A stretch of 64,000 nt of DNA from assembly GCA_963705885.1 (NCBI GenBank), contig OY970120.1, forward strand, positions 2,604,001-2,668,000, written 5' to 3'. This stretch comes from MFD01275-c22 sp963705885. GTDB lineage: Bacteria; Actinomycetota; Actinomycetes; JACCUZ01. Shown here piece by piece: positions 7,497 to 16,808 of the stretch (positions are counted from its first letter, which is position 1; each line of letters opens with the position of its first letter). The notes below the pieces were generated by a model. It saw only the letters and a program-made list of their open reading frames with translations, ran no database searches and was not told the DNA's origin. The position numbers and the translations under genes were made by a program.

Positions 7497-10400
7497 ATGG
7501 GTGTGCGGACGTGGATCGAGGGGTGGCCGGTCTACCGGCAGCTCACCGGCGACGACCCGTCGGGGCGCGGGGCGGCAGCGATGTCACCCGCGTCGCGCGA
7601 CCTCACGCCGCGGACGGAGCAGGCCGACGGTGTCGCCCGGTCGGTCTGCCCTTACTGCGCCGTCGGCTGCGGCCAGCGGGTCTTCCACAAGGACGGCAGG
7701 GTCACCCAGATCGAGGGTGACCCCGACAGCCCCATCTCGCGCGGCCGGCTGTGCCCCAAGGGCAGCGCCAGCACGAGCCTGGTCACCAGCCCGCTCCGGC
7801 AGCGTCACGTGCTCTACCGCCGGCCCCACGGCACCGAGTGGGAGCGGCTCGACCTCGACACGGCGATGGACATGATCGCCGACCGGGTCGTCGCGGCCCG
7901 CGCGGAGACGTGGGAGGACCGCGACGCCGGCGGCCGCGCGCTCAACCGCACGCTGGGCATCGCAAGCCTGGGCGGTGCGACGCTGGACAACGAGGAGAAC
8001 TACCTCATCAAGAAGTTGTTCACCGCGCTCGGTGCCCTGCAGATCGAGAACCAGGCGCGTATTTGACACTCCGCCACGGTCCCCGGTCTGGGGACCTCGT
8101 TCGGCCGTGGCGGGGCCACCAACTACCAGCAGGACATCGCCAACGCCGACTGCGTCGTCATCATGGGCTCGAACATGGCCGAGGCGCACCCCGTCGGCTT
8201 CCAGTGGGTCATGGAGGCGAAGGCGCGGGGCGCGACGGTCCTGCACGTCGACCCGCGCTTCACGCGCACCAGCGCGCTGGCCGACGGGTACGTCCCCCTG
8301 CGCGCCGGCACGGACATCGCGTTCCTCGGCGGGGTCGTCAACTACGTCCTCGAGCACGGGCTCGACTTCCGCGACTACGTCGTCGCCTACACCAACGCGG
8401 CGCGGGTGCTGCGCGAGGACTTCGCCGACACCGAGGACCTGGACGGGCTGTTCTCGGGCTTCGACCGCGGGTCGCGCCGCTACGACACCGGCACCTGGGC
8501 GTACGACGGGGACCAGCGGGACGAGACGCTGCAGCACCCGCGCTGCGTCTACCAGGTCCTCAAGCGCCACTACGCGCGCTACACGCCCGAGGCCGTCGAG
8601 CGGGTGTGCGGCGTGCCGCCGGACCGGTTCCGCGAGGTGTGCGAGGCATGGACCGCGAACAGCGGCCGCGAGCGCACCACGATGCTCGTCTACTCGGTCG
8701 GCTGGACGCACCACAGCGTCGGGGTGCAGTACATCCGGGTCGGCGCGGTGCTGCAGCTGCTGCTCGGCAACGTGGGCCGCCCCGGGGGCGGGGTGATGGC
8801 GCTGCGCGGCCACGCCAGCATCCAGGGCTCGACCGACATCCCGACCCTGTTCAACCTGCTCCCCGGCTACCTGCCGATGCCCAGCGCCGCCGAGCACCCG
8901 ACGCTGCAGGACTGGGTCGACGCGATCCGCAGGCCCGGGCAGAAGGGCTTCTGGGCCGAGGGCCGCAGCTACGCCGTGAGCCTGCTCAAGGCCTACTGGG
9001 GCGAGGCGGCGACCGCCGAGAACGACTACGGCTACGGCTACCTGCCGCGGATGACCGGCGACCACGGCACCTACCGCACCGTGCTGGACATGATCGACGG
9101 CAGCGTCAAGGGCTACTTCCTGCTCGGCCAGAACCCGGCGGTCGGCTCGGCGCACGGCAAGGCGCAGCGGCTCGGCATGGCCAACCTCGACTGGCTCGTC
9201 GTGCGCGACCTCTTCCTCGTCGAGAGCGCGACGTTCTGGAAGGACTCCCCGGAGGTCGCGACCGGCGAGGTCGTGACCGAGCAGTGCCGCACGGAGGTGT
9301 TCTTCCTGCCCGCCGCGTCCCACGTCGAGAAGGAGGGGACCTTCACCCAGACCCAGCGCCTGCTGCAGTGGCGCGAGAAGGCCGTCGACCCGGAGGGCGA
9401 CTGCCGTTCGGAGCTGTGGTTCGTCCACCAGCTGGGCCGCCGCGTCCGCGAGCGGCTGGCGGGCTCGCCGCTGCCGCGCGACCGCGCCGTGCTCGACCTC
9501 GCCTGGGACTACCCGACGCACGGCCCCCTGGACGAGCCCAGCGCCGAGACGGTCCTGGAGGAGATCAACGGCTACCGCGTCGCGGACCGGTCGCCGCTGT
9601 CGTCCTACACCGACCTCGCCGACGACGGCACGACGGCGTGCGGCTGCTGGATCTACAGCGGGGTCTACGCCGACGGGGTCAACCAGGCCGCGCGCCGCAA
9701 GTCGCGCCACGAGCAGGACCAGGTCGCGGCGGAGTGGGGCTGGGCCTGGCCGGCGAACCGCCGCATCCTCTACAACCGCGCGTCCGCGGACCCGTCGGGG
9801 GCGCCGTGGAGCGAGCGGAAGAAGTACGTCTGGTGGGACCCCGCCGCGGGCCGGTGGACGGGTGCCGACGTGCCCGACGTCGAGCCGGACAAGCCGCCGT
9901 CCTACCGCCCGCCCGAGGGCGCCACCGGCGTCGACGCCCTGGCCGGCGACGACCCGTTCGTGATGCAGGGCGACGGGAAGGGGTGGCTGTTCGCGCCGTC
10001 GGGGCTGCTCGACGGCCCGCTGCCGACCCACTACGAGCCGGCCGAGTCGCCCGTGCCCAACGCGCTGTACGGCCAGCAGGCGAACCCGGCGCTGACGGTC
10101 TACGAGCGACCCGACAACGTGACGAACCCGAGCCCGCCCGAGCAGCACGCCGACGTGTACCCGATCGTGTTCACCACGAGCCGGCTGACCGAGCACCACA
10201 CGGCGGGGGGCATGAGCCGCACCCTCGACTACCTCGCCGAGCTGATGCCGGCGATGTTCCTGGAGGTGTCGCCCGAGCTCGCCGCGGAGCGGGGGCTCAC
10301 CCACCTCGGCTGGGCGCACGTCGTGACCGCACGTTCCGCGGTCGAGGCCCGGGTCCTGGTGACCGACCGGCTGGCGCCGCTGCGCGTCGACGGGCGCGTC

Positions 10401-10664
10401 GTGCACCAGGTGTGGCTGCCCTTCCACTGGGGACAGGGCGGGCTGACCTCCGGCGACTCGGCCAACGACCTGGTCGGCATCAACCTCGACCCGAACGTCC
10501 TGATCCAGGAGAGCAAGGTGGGCACCTGCGACGTCCGGGCGGGCCGGCGCCCGACCGGCGCCGACCTGCTGTCCTTCGTCGAGGGCTACCGGCGCCGGGC
10601 CGGCGTCGGCGGCGGTCGGTCCCTGCCCGTCGTCACGGCGACGGACCCGGTCGAGGAGGACTGA
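7497..10664 (+). CDS. fdhA: Selenocysteine-containing formate dehydrogenase, catalytic (alpha) subunit
   Basis: One 1055-residue protein is read through an in-frame TGA at 8064-8066, giving Sec190. The flanking residues (ARI-Sec-HSATV before the glycine-rich stretch) align with E. coli FdhF/FdnG around their selenocysteine, and a SECIS hairpin follows. The N-terminal 4Fe-4S site is CPYCAVGC with LCPKG (Cys51, 54, 58, 86). The rest is the bis-MGD binding molybdopterin oxidoreductase fold. No twin-arginine signal is visible, so the enzyme should face the cytoplasm, unlike FdnG. The iron-sulfur subunit starts immediately after the stop. The enzyme oxidises formate to CO2, with Sec coordinating Mo or W. 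Without readthrough the gene would give a useless 189-residue fragment and a headless remainder. Confidence 0.95.
8064..8113 (+). promoter_or_regulatory. Sec UGA codon and bacterial SECIS element in fdhA
   Basis: After the TGA there is an outer 9-bp stem, CCGCCACGG (8071-8079) with CCGTGGCGG (8105-8113). An inner 6-bp stem follows, GTCCCC (8079-8084) with GGGGAC (8090-8095), closed by the loop GGTCT (8085-8089). The loop starts exactly 18 nt after the TGA. The E. coli fdhF SECIS, as I recall it, also has a GGUCU apical loop at the same distance. This is the element recognised by the C-terminus of SelB. Confidence 0.93.
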
Positions 10665-11522
10665 GTGGCCACCGCACGCAAGGGGTTCTTCACCGACACG
10701 AGCGTCTGCATCGGGTGCAAGGCCTGCGAGGTCGCGTGCAAGGAGTGGAACCTCGTCCCGCAGGACGGGCTGGACCTGCTCGGCATGTCCTACGACAACA
10801 CGGGCAGCCTGGGCGCCGACACGTGGCGGCACGTCGCGTTCATCGAGCAGCCGGCGCCGCGCCGGCCCGCCGTCGAGGGACCCGCGGGGGGCGAGCCGCA
10901 GTTCCTCGGGATGCCCGAGCCGACCCTGCCCGGGCACGCGGACCGCGGTGGCGCCGACGTGCGCTGGCTGATGTCCAGCGACGTGTGCAAGCACTGCACC
11001 AGCGCCGCCTGCCTCGACGTCTGCCCGACCGGCGCGCTGTTCCGCACCGAGTTCGCCACCGTCGTCGTCCAGCAGGACATCTGCAACGGCTGCGGCTACT
11101 GCGTGTCCGCCTGCCCGTACGGCGTCATCGACCGCCGCGAGGACGACGGCCGCGCGTGGAAGTGCACCCTGTGCTACGACCGTCTCAAGGGCGACCTCCA
11201 GCCGGCCTGCGCCACCGCGTGCCCCACCGAGTCCATCCAGTACGGCGACCTCGACCTCCTGCGTGAGCGGGCCGACCGGCGCCTGGCCGACCTGCATGAC
11301 GAGGGCGTCGCGGAGGCCCGGCTCTACGGCCACGACGAGCACGACGGCGTGGGCGGCGCCGGGGCGTTCTTCCTGCTGCTCGACGAGCCGGAGGTCTACG
11401 GCCTGCCGCCGGACCCCGTCTCCACGACCCGCGCCCTCCCGGCGATGTGGCGGCAGGCCGGCCTCGCCGCGCTCGGCATGGCCGCGGGCGCCCTCGCCGC
11501 GTTCGCCGGGGGCCGGCGGTGA
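10665..11522 (+). CDS. fdhB: Formate dehydrogenase iron-sulfur (beta) subunit with membrane anchor
   Basis: The 285-residue electron-transfer subunit has four cysteine clusters expected to hold four 4Fe-4S centres. The first is CIGCKACEVACK (Cys15, 18, 21, 25); the others are CKHCTSAACLDVCP, CNGCGYCVSACP and a CTLC segment with CATACP. A hydrophobic helix at about residues 262-280 would anchor it to the membrane, as in FdnH/FdoH. The GTG start immediately follows the fdhA stop. It passes electrons from the Mo site to the NrfD-like subunit, which overlaps its 3' end by 4 bp. Confidence 0.95.
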   Translation: MATARKGFFTDTSVCIGCKACEVACKEWNLVPQDGLDLLGMSYDNTGSLGADTWRHVAFIEQPAPRRPAVEGPAGGEPQFLGMPEPTLPGHADRGGADVRWLMSSDVCKHCTSAACLDVCPTGALFRTEFATVVVQQDICNGCGYCVSACPYGVIDRREDDGRAWKCTLCYDRLKGDLQPACATACPTESIQYGDLDLLRERADRRLADLHDEGVAEARLYGHDEHDGVGGAGAFFLLLDEPEVYGLPPDPVSTTRALPAMWRQAGLAALGMAAGALAAFAGGRR

Positions 11523-12547
11523 GCAGGCGGGGCCGCGGCGGTCGCGGCGGCGGCGAGGACCTCGTGGTCCCGCGGGCCGACTTCCGGTCCTACTACGGCC
11601 GCCCGGTGCTCAAGGCGCCCGTCTGGACCCACGACGTGCCCGCCTACCTGTTCACCGGGGGGCTCGCCGCGGGCTCGTCGCTGCTGGCAGCCGGGGGAGA
11701 CCTCACGGGGCGACCTGCCCTGCGTGCCGCCGGTCGGACCACGGCGCTGGCCGCTCTGGTCACGAGCGCGGTGCTGCTGGTCAAGGACCTCGGCCGGCCG
11801 GAGCGGTTCCACCACATGCTGCGCGTCGCCAAGCCGACCTCCCCGATGTCGGTGGGCGCCTGGATCCTCGCGGCGTACGGCCCGCCCGCAGGGGTCGCGG
11901 CCGTCTCGGAGGCCGCGCGCCCGCTGGTCGTGCGCGGCCGGCTGGGGTGGCCCGGGCGCCTCGCCGTCGGCGCCGGACGGCCCGCGGGTCTGCTGGCGGG
12001 GGCGGTCGCACCCGCGCTGGCGACCTACACCGCCGTGCTCCTCTCGGACACGGCCGTCCCGTCCTGGCACGAGGGGCACCCCGAGCTGCCCTACGTGTTC
12101 GCGGGCAGCGCGCTGGTGAGCGGGGCTGCCGTCGGGCTGCTCGCCGCGCCCGCGCCGCAGGCCGGGCCCGCGCGGCGGATGGCCGTCGCGGGGGGCGCCG
12201 TCGAGCTGCTCGCGGGTCACCGGCTCCGGCACGGCCACGGCCTGCCCGGCGAGCCGTACCGGCAGGGCCGCGCCGGTCGCCTGCTCGACCTGTCCGAGCG
12301 GCTGACGGCCGCGGGCGTCGCCGGCGCGGTGCTCGGCCGGCGCAGCCGGGTGCTCTCGGCGGTGTCCGGGGCGGCGCTGCTGGCCGGGTCGGTCGCGATG
12401 CGCTTCGGGGTCTTCGACGCCGGCGTCGAGTCCACCAGGGACCCGAAGTACGTCGTCGTCCCGCAGGGTGAACGGCTGCGGGCCGGTCAGCGCACCGCGA
12501 CGGTCACCCCGTCGACGGCCGCCACCAGCTCGCCCACGACGGGATAG
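11519..12547 (+). CDS. NrfD/PsrC-like membrane subunit of formate dehydrogenase
   Basis: The 342-residue multi-helix membrane protein begins with a Gly/Arg-rich tail and then WTHDVPAYLFTGGLAAGSSL, typical of NrfD-family quinone-interacting subunits. It has about eight hydrophobic segments and no heme-b histidine pattern of FdnI. The GTG start overlaps the fdhB stop. It should deliver formate electrons to menaquinone. The last 20 codons overlap the 3' end of selD on the other strand and look like an unconstrained tail (TVTPSTAATSSPTTG). Confidence 0.85.
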   Translation: MSRRGRGGRGGGEDLVVPRADFRSYYGRPVLKAPVWTHDVPAYLFTGGLAAGSSLLAAGGDLTGRPALRAAGRTTALAALVTSAVLLVKDLGRPERFHHMLRVAKPTSPMSVGAWILAAYGPPAGVAAVSEAARPLVVRGRLGWPGRLAVGAGRPAGLLAGAVAPALATYTAVLLSDTAVPSWHEGHPELPYVFAGSALVSGAAVGLLAAPAPQAGPARRMAVAGGAVELLAGHRLRHGHGLPGEPYRQGRAGRLLDLSERLTAAGVAGAVLGRRSRVLSAVSGAALLAGSVAMRFGVFDAGVESTRDPKYVVVPQGERLRAGQRTATVTPSTAATSSPTTG

Positions 12548-13494
12548 CCCGGCAGCTCTCCGGCCACGAGCAGCCCGCCCGACGTCTGGGCGTCGGCGAG
12601 CAGGAGCGCCTCGTCCTCGTCGACGCCGAGGTCCGCGCCGGGCCGGACCCAGTCGAGGTTGCGCCGGGTGCCGCCGCTGACGTAGCCGTCGCGCAGCGCA
12701 TCCCGCGCCCCGTCGAGGTAGGGGACCGCTGCGCTGTCGACGACGGCCGTGACCCCGCTCGCCCGGGCCAGCTTGTGCAGGTGGCCGAGCAGGCCGAAGC
12801 CCGTCACGTCGGTCGCGCACGCGACGCCGGCCGCGAGCGCCGCCCGCGATGCCTCGCGGTTGAGCGCCGTCATCGCCTCGACGGCCTGCGGGAACACCTC
12901 ACCGGTCGCCTTGTGCCGGCTGTTGAGCACGCCGATGCCCAGCGGCTTGGTGAGGGTGAGCGGGAGGCCGGGCGAGCCGGCGTCGTTGCGCAGCAGCCGA
13001 CCCGCGTCCGCCAGACCCGTGACCGCCATGCCGTACTTCGGTTCGGGGTCGTCGACGCTGTGGCCACCTCCGACGTGGCACCCGGCCGCGGCGGCGACGT
13101 CGAGGCCACCGCGCAGCACCTCCCGGGCGAGGTCGAAGGGCAGCACGTCGCGCGGCCACGCCAGCAGGTTCACCGCGACGAGCGGCTCGCCGCCCATCGC
13201 GTAGACGTCGGAGAGCGCGTTGGCAGCCGCGATGCGGCCCCAGTCGTAGGGGTCGTCGACGACCGGGGTGAAGAAGTCGGCCGTCACCACGACCGCCCGG
13301 CCGCCGTCGACCCGCACCACGGCCGCGTCGTCGCCGGTGGCCAGCCCGACGACCAGGTCCCCGGCCCGGCCGGTCGCCCCCGCGAGGTCGGTCAGCCCGG
13401 ACAGCACCGACTCGAGCTCGCCCGGCGGGATCTTGCAGGCGCAGCCGCCGCCGTGGGCGTACTGCGTGAGGCGGACGGCCTGGCTCGTCGACAC
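12487..13494 (-). CDS. selD: Selenide, water dikinase (selenophosphate synthetase)
   Basis: The 335-residue enzyme makes selenophosphate from selenide and ATP. The N-terminal catalytic segment is HGGGCACKIPP, with Cys18 and Lys21 matching E. coli Cys17 and Lys20, so this is the cysteine form and not itself a selenoprotein. The ATP/metal residues TGDDAAVV and GGHSVDD are present. The GTG start was chosen by alignment of RLTQY with E. coli SelD. It is convergent with the NrfD-like gene (61-bp overlap), and tRNA-Sec lies 52 bp upstream on the opposite strand. Confidence 0.96.
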   Translation of the reverse strand: MSTSQAVRLTQYAHGGGCACKIPPGELESVLSGLTDLAGATGRAGDLVVGLATGDDAAVVRVDGGRAVVVTADFFTPVVDDPYDWGRIAAANALSDVYAMGGEPLVAVNLLAWPRDVLPFDLAREVLRGGLDVAAAAGCHVGGGHSVDDPEPKYGMAVTGLADAGRLLRNDAGSPGLPLTLTKPLGIGVLNSRHKATGEVFPQAVEAMTALNREASRAALAAGVACATDVTGFGLLGHLHKLARASGVTAVVDSAAVPYLDGARDALRDGYVSGGTRRNLDWVRPGADLGVDEDEALLLADAQTSGGLLVAGELPGYPVVGELVAAVDGVTVAVR

Positions 13495-13546
13495 CCCACG
13501 ACGATATGGCCGCGTCGGGCTAGCCTGGCCGCCGGGCGTAGGCCTG

Positions 13547-13641
13547 GGAGGTGTCTGGGGTCTGGTGGCCCCCGCGGTCTTCAACACCGACGTGGCCGAG
13601 GACCTCGGCCAGGCGGGTTCGATTCCCGTCCACCTCCGCCA
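13547..13641 (+). tRNA. selC: tRNA-Sec (anticodon TCA)
   Basis: The gene is 95 nt long including an encoded CCA, like E. coli selC. The acceptor GGAGGTG pairs with CACCTCC; the eighth acceptor position is T opposite C, a mismatch. The anticodon loop is CTTCAAC with TCA at 13581-13583. The extra arm GGCCGAG-GAC-CTCGGCC is long, and the T loop is TTCGATT with discriminator G. It lies between selD and selA. Confidence 0.95.
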
Positions 13642-13698
13642 CGGAACCCGGCCGGCGCACGTGGGTCGGTCGGCGGCGTGCCGACATAGAGTGCGCGG

Positions 13699-15021
13699 GT
13701 GGTCGCCGACCCCTCGCCTGCGGACCCGCGCCGCGCCGTCCCGCGCACCGATGCCGTGCTGGCCGACCCGCGCGTCGCGGCCCGGGCCCGGCGGGTCGGC
13801 CGCGAGCGCGTCAAGTCCGAGGTCGCGGACGTCCTCGCCGAGGTCCGCACCGGAGCGACGGCCCCCGGCGACGTCGTCCCGGCCGTCCTGGCCCGGCTGC
13901 CGACCCGGGCGGCCTCGATGCGGCCGGTACTGAACGCCACCGGCGTCGTGCTGCACACGAACCTCGGCCGGGCACCGCTGTCGGCGGCGGCCGTGGAGGC
14001 CGTCGTCGCCGCGAGCGGTGCCACCGACGTCGAGATCGACCTCGGGACCGGCCGGCGGGCCGGCCGCGGCGGGTCGGCGACCGCGGCGCTGCGCCGTGCG
14101 GTGCCCGACGCCGAGGACGTCCACGTGGTCAACAACGGGGCGGCCGCGCTGCTGCTCGCCGCGACGGCGTTGGCCCGGGACCGGGAGATCGTCGTGAGCC
14201 GCGGCGAGCTGGTGGAGATCGGCGACGGCTTCCGGCTGCCCGACCTCGTGACCTCGACCGGTGCGCGCCTGCGCGAGGTCGGCACCACGAACCGCACCAC
14301 GGCGGCCGACTATGCCGAGGCCGTCGGCCCGGACACGGCCTTCGTTCTCAAGGTGCACCCGTCGAACTTCGTCGTGACCGGCTTCACCTCGTCAGCCGGT
14401 GTCCGGGAGCTCGCCCGTCTGCCCGTGCCGCTCGTCGTCGACACCGGCTCCGGGCTGCTCGCCCGTGACCCGCTGCTGCCGGGCGAGCCCGACGCCGCCA
14501 CCGCCCTGCGGGCCGGTGCCGCCCTGGTGACCGCCAGCGGCGACAAGCTGCTCGGCGGGCCGCAGGCCGGTCTGCTGCTCGGCCGCGCGGAACTGGTCGA
14601 GCGCCTTCGCCGGCACCCCGCAGCCCGGGCGCTGCGCGTCGACAAGCTGACGCTGGCCGCGCTCGAGGCGACGCTCAACCTGCCCCCGACCCCCACCCAC
14701 GAGGCCCTCCACGCGGACACCGGGACCCTGACCCGGCGGGCCGGCGCCCTGGCGGCGCGGCTCGTCGAGCGCGGGCTGACCGCCTCCGTGGTGCCCTCCG
14801 ACGGGGTGGTCGGCGGAGGTGGAGCACCCGGGCGGGTCCTGCCCGGCGCCGCCGTCCGCCTGCCCGAGGACCTCGCGGCAGCGGTGCGCACGGGCGACCC
14901 GGCGGTCCTGGGCCGGGTGGAGCGGGGTCACCTCCTGCTCGACCTCCGCTGCGTCCCCGCCGACCGCGACGACGAGCTGTTCGCCGCCGTTCTCGCCGCC
15001 GCCGCGGGCACCCCCGGCTGA
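13699..15021 (+). CDS. selA: L-seryl-tRNA(Sec) selenium transferase
   Basis: The 440-residue PLP enzyme converts Ser-tRNA(Sec) to Sec-tRNA(Sec) with selenophosphate. The PLP lysine is Lys283 in SGDKLLGGPQAG. LNATGVVLHTNLGRAPL and VVDTGSGLL are further family blocks. Length is close to the usual 440-470. It starts with GTG 57 bp after the tRNA-Sec gene and precedes selB by 17 bp, forming selAB. Confidence 0.97.
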   Translation: MVADPSPADPRRAVPRTDAVLADPRVAARARRVGRERVKSEVADVLAEVRTGATAPGDVVPAVLARLPTRAASMRPVLNATGVVLHTNLGRAPLSAAAVEAVVAASGATDVEIDLGTGRRAGRGGSATAALRRAVPDAEDVHVVNNGAAALLLAATALARDREIVVSRGELVEIGDGFRLPDLVTSTGARLREVGTTNRTTAADYAEAVGPDTAFVLKVHPSNFVVTGFTSSAGVRELARLPVPLVVDTGSGLLARDPLLPGEPDAATALRAGAALVTASGDKLLGGPQAGLLLGRAELVERLRRHPAARALRVDKLTLAALEATLNLPPTPTHEALHADTGTLTRRAGALAARLVERGLTASVVPSDGVVGGGGAPGRVLPGAAVRLPEDLAAAVRTGDPAVLGRVERGHLLLDLRCVPADRDDELFAAVLAAAAGTPG

Positions 15022-15038
15022 CCGGTGCGGGGGGCCTG

Positions 15039-16775
15039 ATGCACGTCGTGGCGACCGCGGGCCACGTCGACCACGGCAAGTCGACGCTGGTGCGGGCCCT
15101 GACCGGGACCGACCCCGACAGGTGGGCCGAGGAGCGGCGGCGGGGGATGACGATCGACCTCGGGTTCGCGTGGACCGACCTCGCCGGCGAGACGCTGGCC
15201 TTCGTCGACGTGCCGGGCCACGAGCGGTTCGTGCCCAACATGCTCGCCGGCGTGGGGCCGGTGCCGGCCGCGCTGCTGGTCGTCGCCGCGGACGGCGGCT
15301 GGATGCCGCAGACCGCGGAGCACGTGTCCGCGCTGGACGCGCTCGACGTGCGCCACGCCCTGGTGGCGGTCACGCGCAGCGACCTCGCCGACCCGGCGGC
15401 GGTCGCCGCCGACGTGACGCGGCGGCTGGCCGCCACCTCGCTGCGGGGCGCCCCGTGCGTCGCGGTCAGCGCCGAGACCGGCGAGGGGCTCGACGACCTG
15501 CGGGCCTACCTCGTCGCCCTCGTCCGCCGCCTGCCGGCGCCGGACCTGGCGGCACCGGTGCGCCTCTGGGTCGACCGGTCCTTCACCGTCCGCGGGGCGG
15601 GGACCGTCGTGACCGGCACGCTCCCGGCCGGCCGGCTGCGCCCGGGCGACGAGGTGGAGGTCGCCGGTCGGCTCCTGACGGTGCGCGCCCTGGAGTCGCT
15701 GGGGCGACCGGTCGAGCAGGCCCGCGCGGTCGCCCGGGTGGCCGTGAACCTGCGTGGTGTCGAGCCCGAGGACGTACGCCGTGGGGCGGCCCTCGTCACG
15801 CCCGGCGCGTGGGACCTCACCGCCACGCTCGACGTGCGGCTCGACCTCGACGCACGCCCCCCGAGCCTGCTGACCCTGCACGTCGGCTCCGCGGCCGTCC
15901 CCGCGCGGGTCCGGCCGCTCGGCCCGGGCAGCGCCCGCCTCGTCCTGCGCTCGCCGCTGCCGCTGCGGGCGGGGGACCGGGGCCTGTTGCGCGACCCGGG
16001 CCGGCACGTGGTCGTCACGCCCGTCGTCGTGCTCGACAGCGCGCCCCCCGTCCTGCTCCGGCGCGGGGCCGCGGCGGCGCGGGGCCGGGACCTGCAGCAC
16101 CTGGACGGCGCGAGCGAGCTGCGGCGCCGCCGCGTGATGCGGGAGGCCGACCTGCGGGCCGTGGGGGCCACGCCGAGCGTGCCGGCGCTGGTGGGCGGCT
16201 GGCTCGTCGACCCGGGCCACGCGCAGTGGCTGCGGGCCCGGGTCCGGGAGCTCGTCGGCGACCACGCCCGCCGCAGGCCGCTGGAGCCGGGACCGTCGGA
16301 GGAGGCCGTGCGCCACGCTCTCGGGCTGCCGGACCGGGCGCTGGTGGGCGCGCTGCTCGACCCCCCGCTCGCGCTGCGGGAGGGCCGCGTGGTCGACCTC
16401 GGACGCAGCTCGCTGCCGACCGAGGTGTCCCGCGCCGTCGACGCCCTCGCGGCCGACCTCGGCGAGGCGCCGTTCGCCGCCCCCGACGCGGCACGCCTCA
16501 CCGAGCTCGGGCTCGGGCCGCGCGAGCTGGCCGCGGCGGAGCGGGCGGGCGCCCTCGTGCGCGTCGCCGACGGCGTCGTGCTGCTGCCCGGCGCCCTGGA
16601 ACGCGCCGCGGCCACCCTGGAGCACCTCGAGGGCCCGTTCACGGTCGCGCAGGCGCGGACGGCGCTCGGCACCACCCGTCGGGTCGCCGTGCCCCTGCTC
16701 GAGCTGCTCGACAGGCGGGGGGTCACGCGGCGGACGCCCGACGACCGTCGCACGGTCCGCGCCGGGCGCGGATAG
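15039..16775 (+). CDS. selB: Selenocysteine-specific elongation factor
   Basis: The 578-residue GTPase delivers Sec-tRNA(Sec) to UGA codons that carry a SECIS. G-motifs are GHVDHGKST (residues 8-16) and DVPGHERF. The usual NKxD appears as the shorter TRSD seen in SelB proteins. EF-Tu-like domains II and III follow, then winged-helix repeats in the C-terminal 200 residues that bind the SECIS hairpin. Slightly short for SelB (about 580-640) but complete. It closes the Sec island. Confidence 0.96.
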   Translation: MHVVATAGHVDHGKSTLVRALTGTDPDRWAEERRRGMTIDLGFAWTDLAGETLAFVDVPGHERFVPNMLAGVGPVPAALLVVAADGGWMPQTAEHVSALDALDVRHALVAVTRSDLADPAAVAADVTRRLAATSLRGAPCVAVSAETGEGLDDLRAYLVALVRRLPAPDLAAPVRLWVDRSFTVRGAGTVVTGTLPAGRLRPGDEVEVAGRLLTVRALESLGRPVEQARAVARVAVNLRGVEPEDVRRGAALVTPGAWDLTATLDVRLDLDARPPSLLTLHVGSAAVPARVRPLGPGSARLVLRSPLPLRAGDRGLLRDPGRHVVVTPVVVLDSAPPVLLRRGAAAARGRDLQHLDGASELRRRRVMREADLRAVGATPSVPALVGGWLVDPGHAQWLRARVRELVGDHARRRPLEPGPSEEAVRHALGLPDRALVGALLDPPLALREGRVVDLGRSSLPTEVSRAVDALAADLGEAPFAAPDAARLTELGLGPRELAAAERAGALVRVADGVVLLPGALERAAATLEHLEGPFTVAQARTALGTTRRVAVPLLELLDRRGVTRRTPDDRRTVRAGRG

Positions 16776-16808
16776 GGTCGAGGTCCAGGCGACGGGAGGG
16801 AGCGTCCA

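Noticed and set aside
8064..8066. TGA in fdhA as a nonsense mutation or frameshift making a pseudogene
   Set aside because: The frame continues unbroken for 866 codons, flanking residues match the Sec site of other formate dehydrogenases, a SECIS follows, and the full sel gene set is adjacent.
7584..11342. Very long open frame on the minus strand opposite fdhA and fdhB
   Set aside because: It is the antisense shadow of high-GC coding sequence; its translation is Arg/Val/Asp-biased without motifs, while the plus strand encodes recognisable enzymes.
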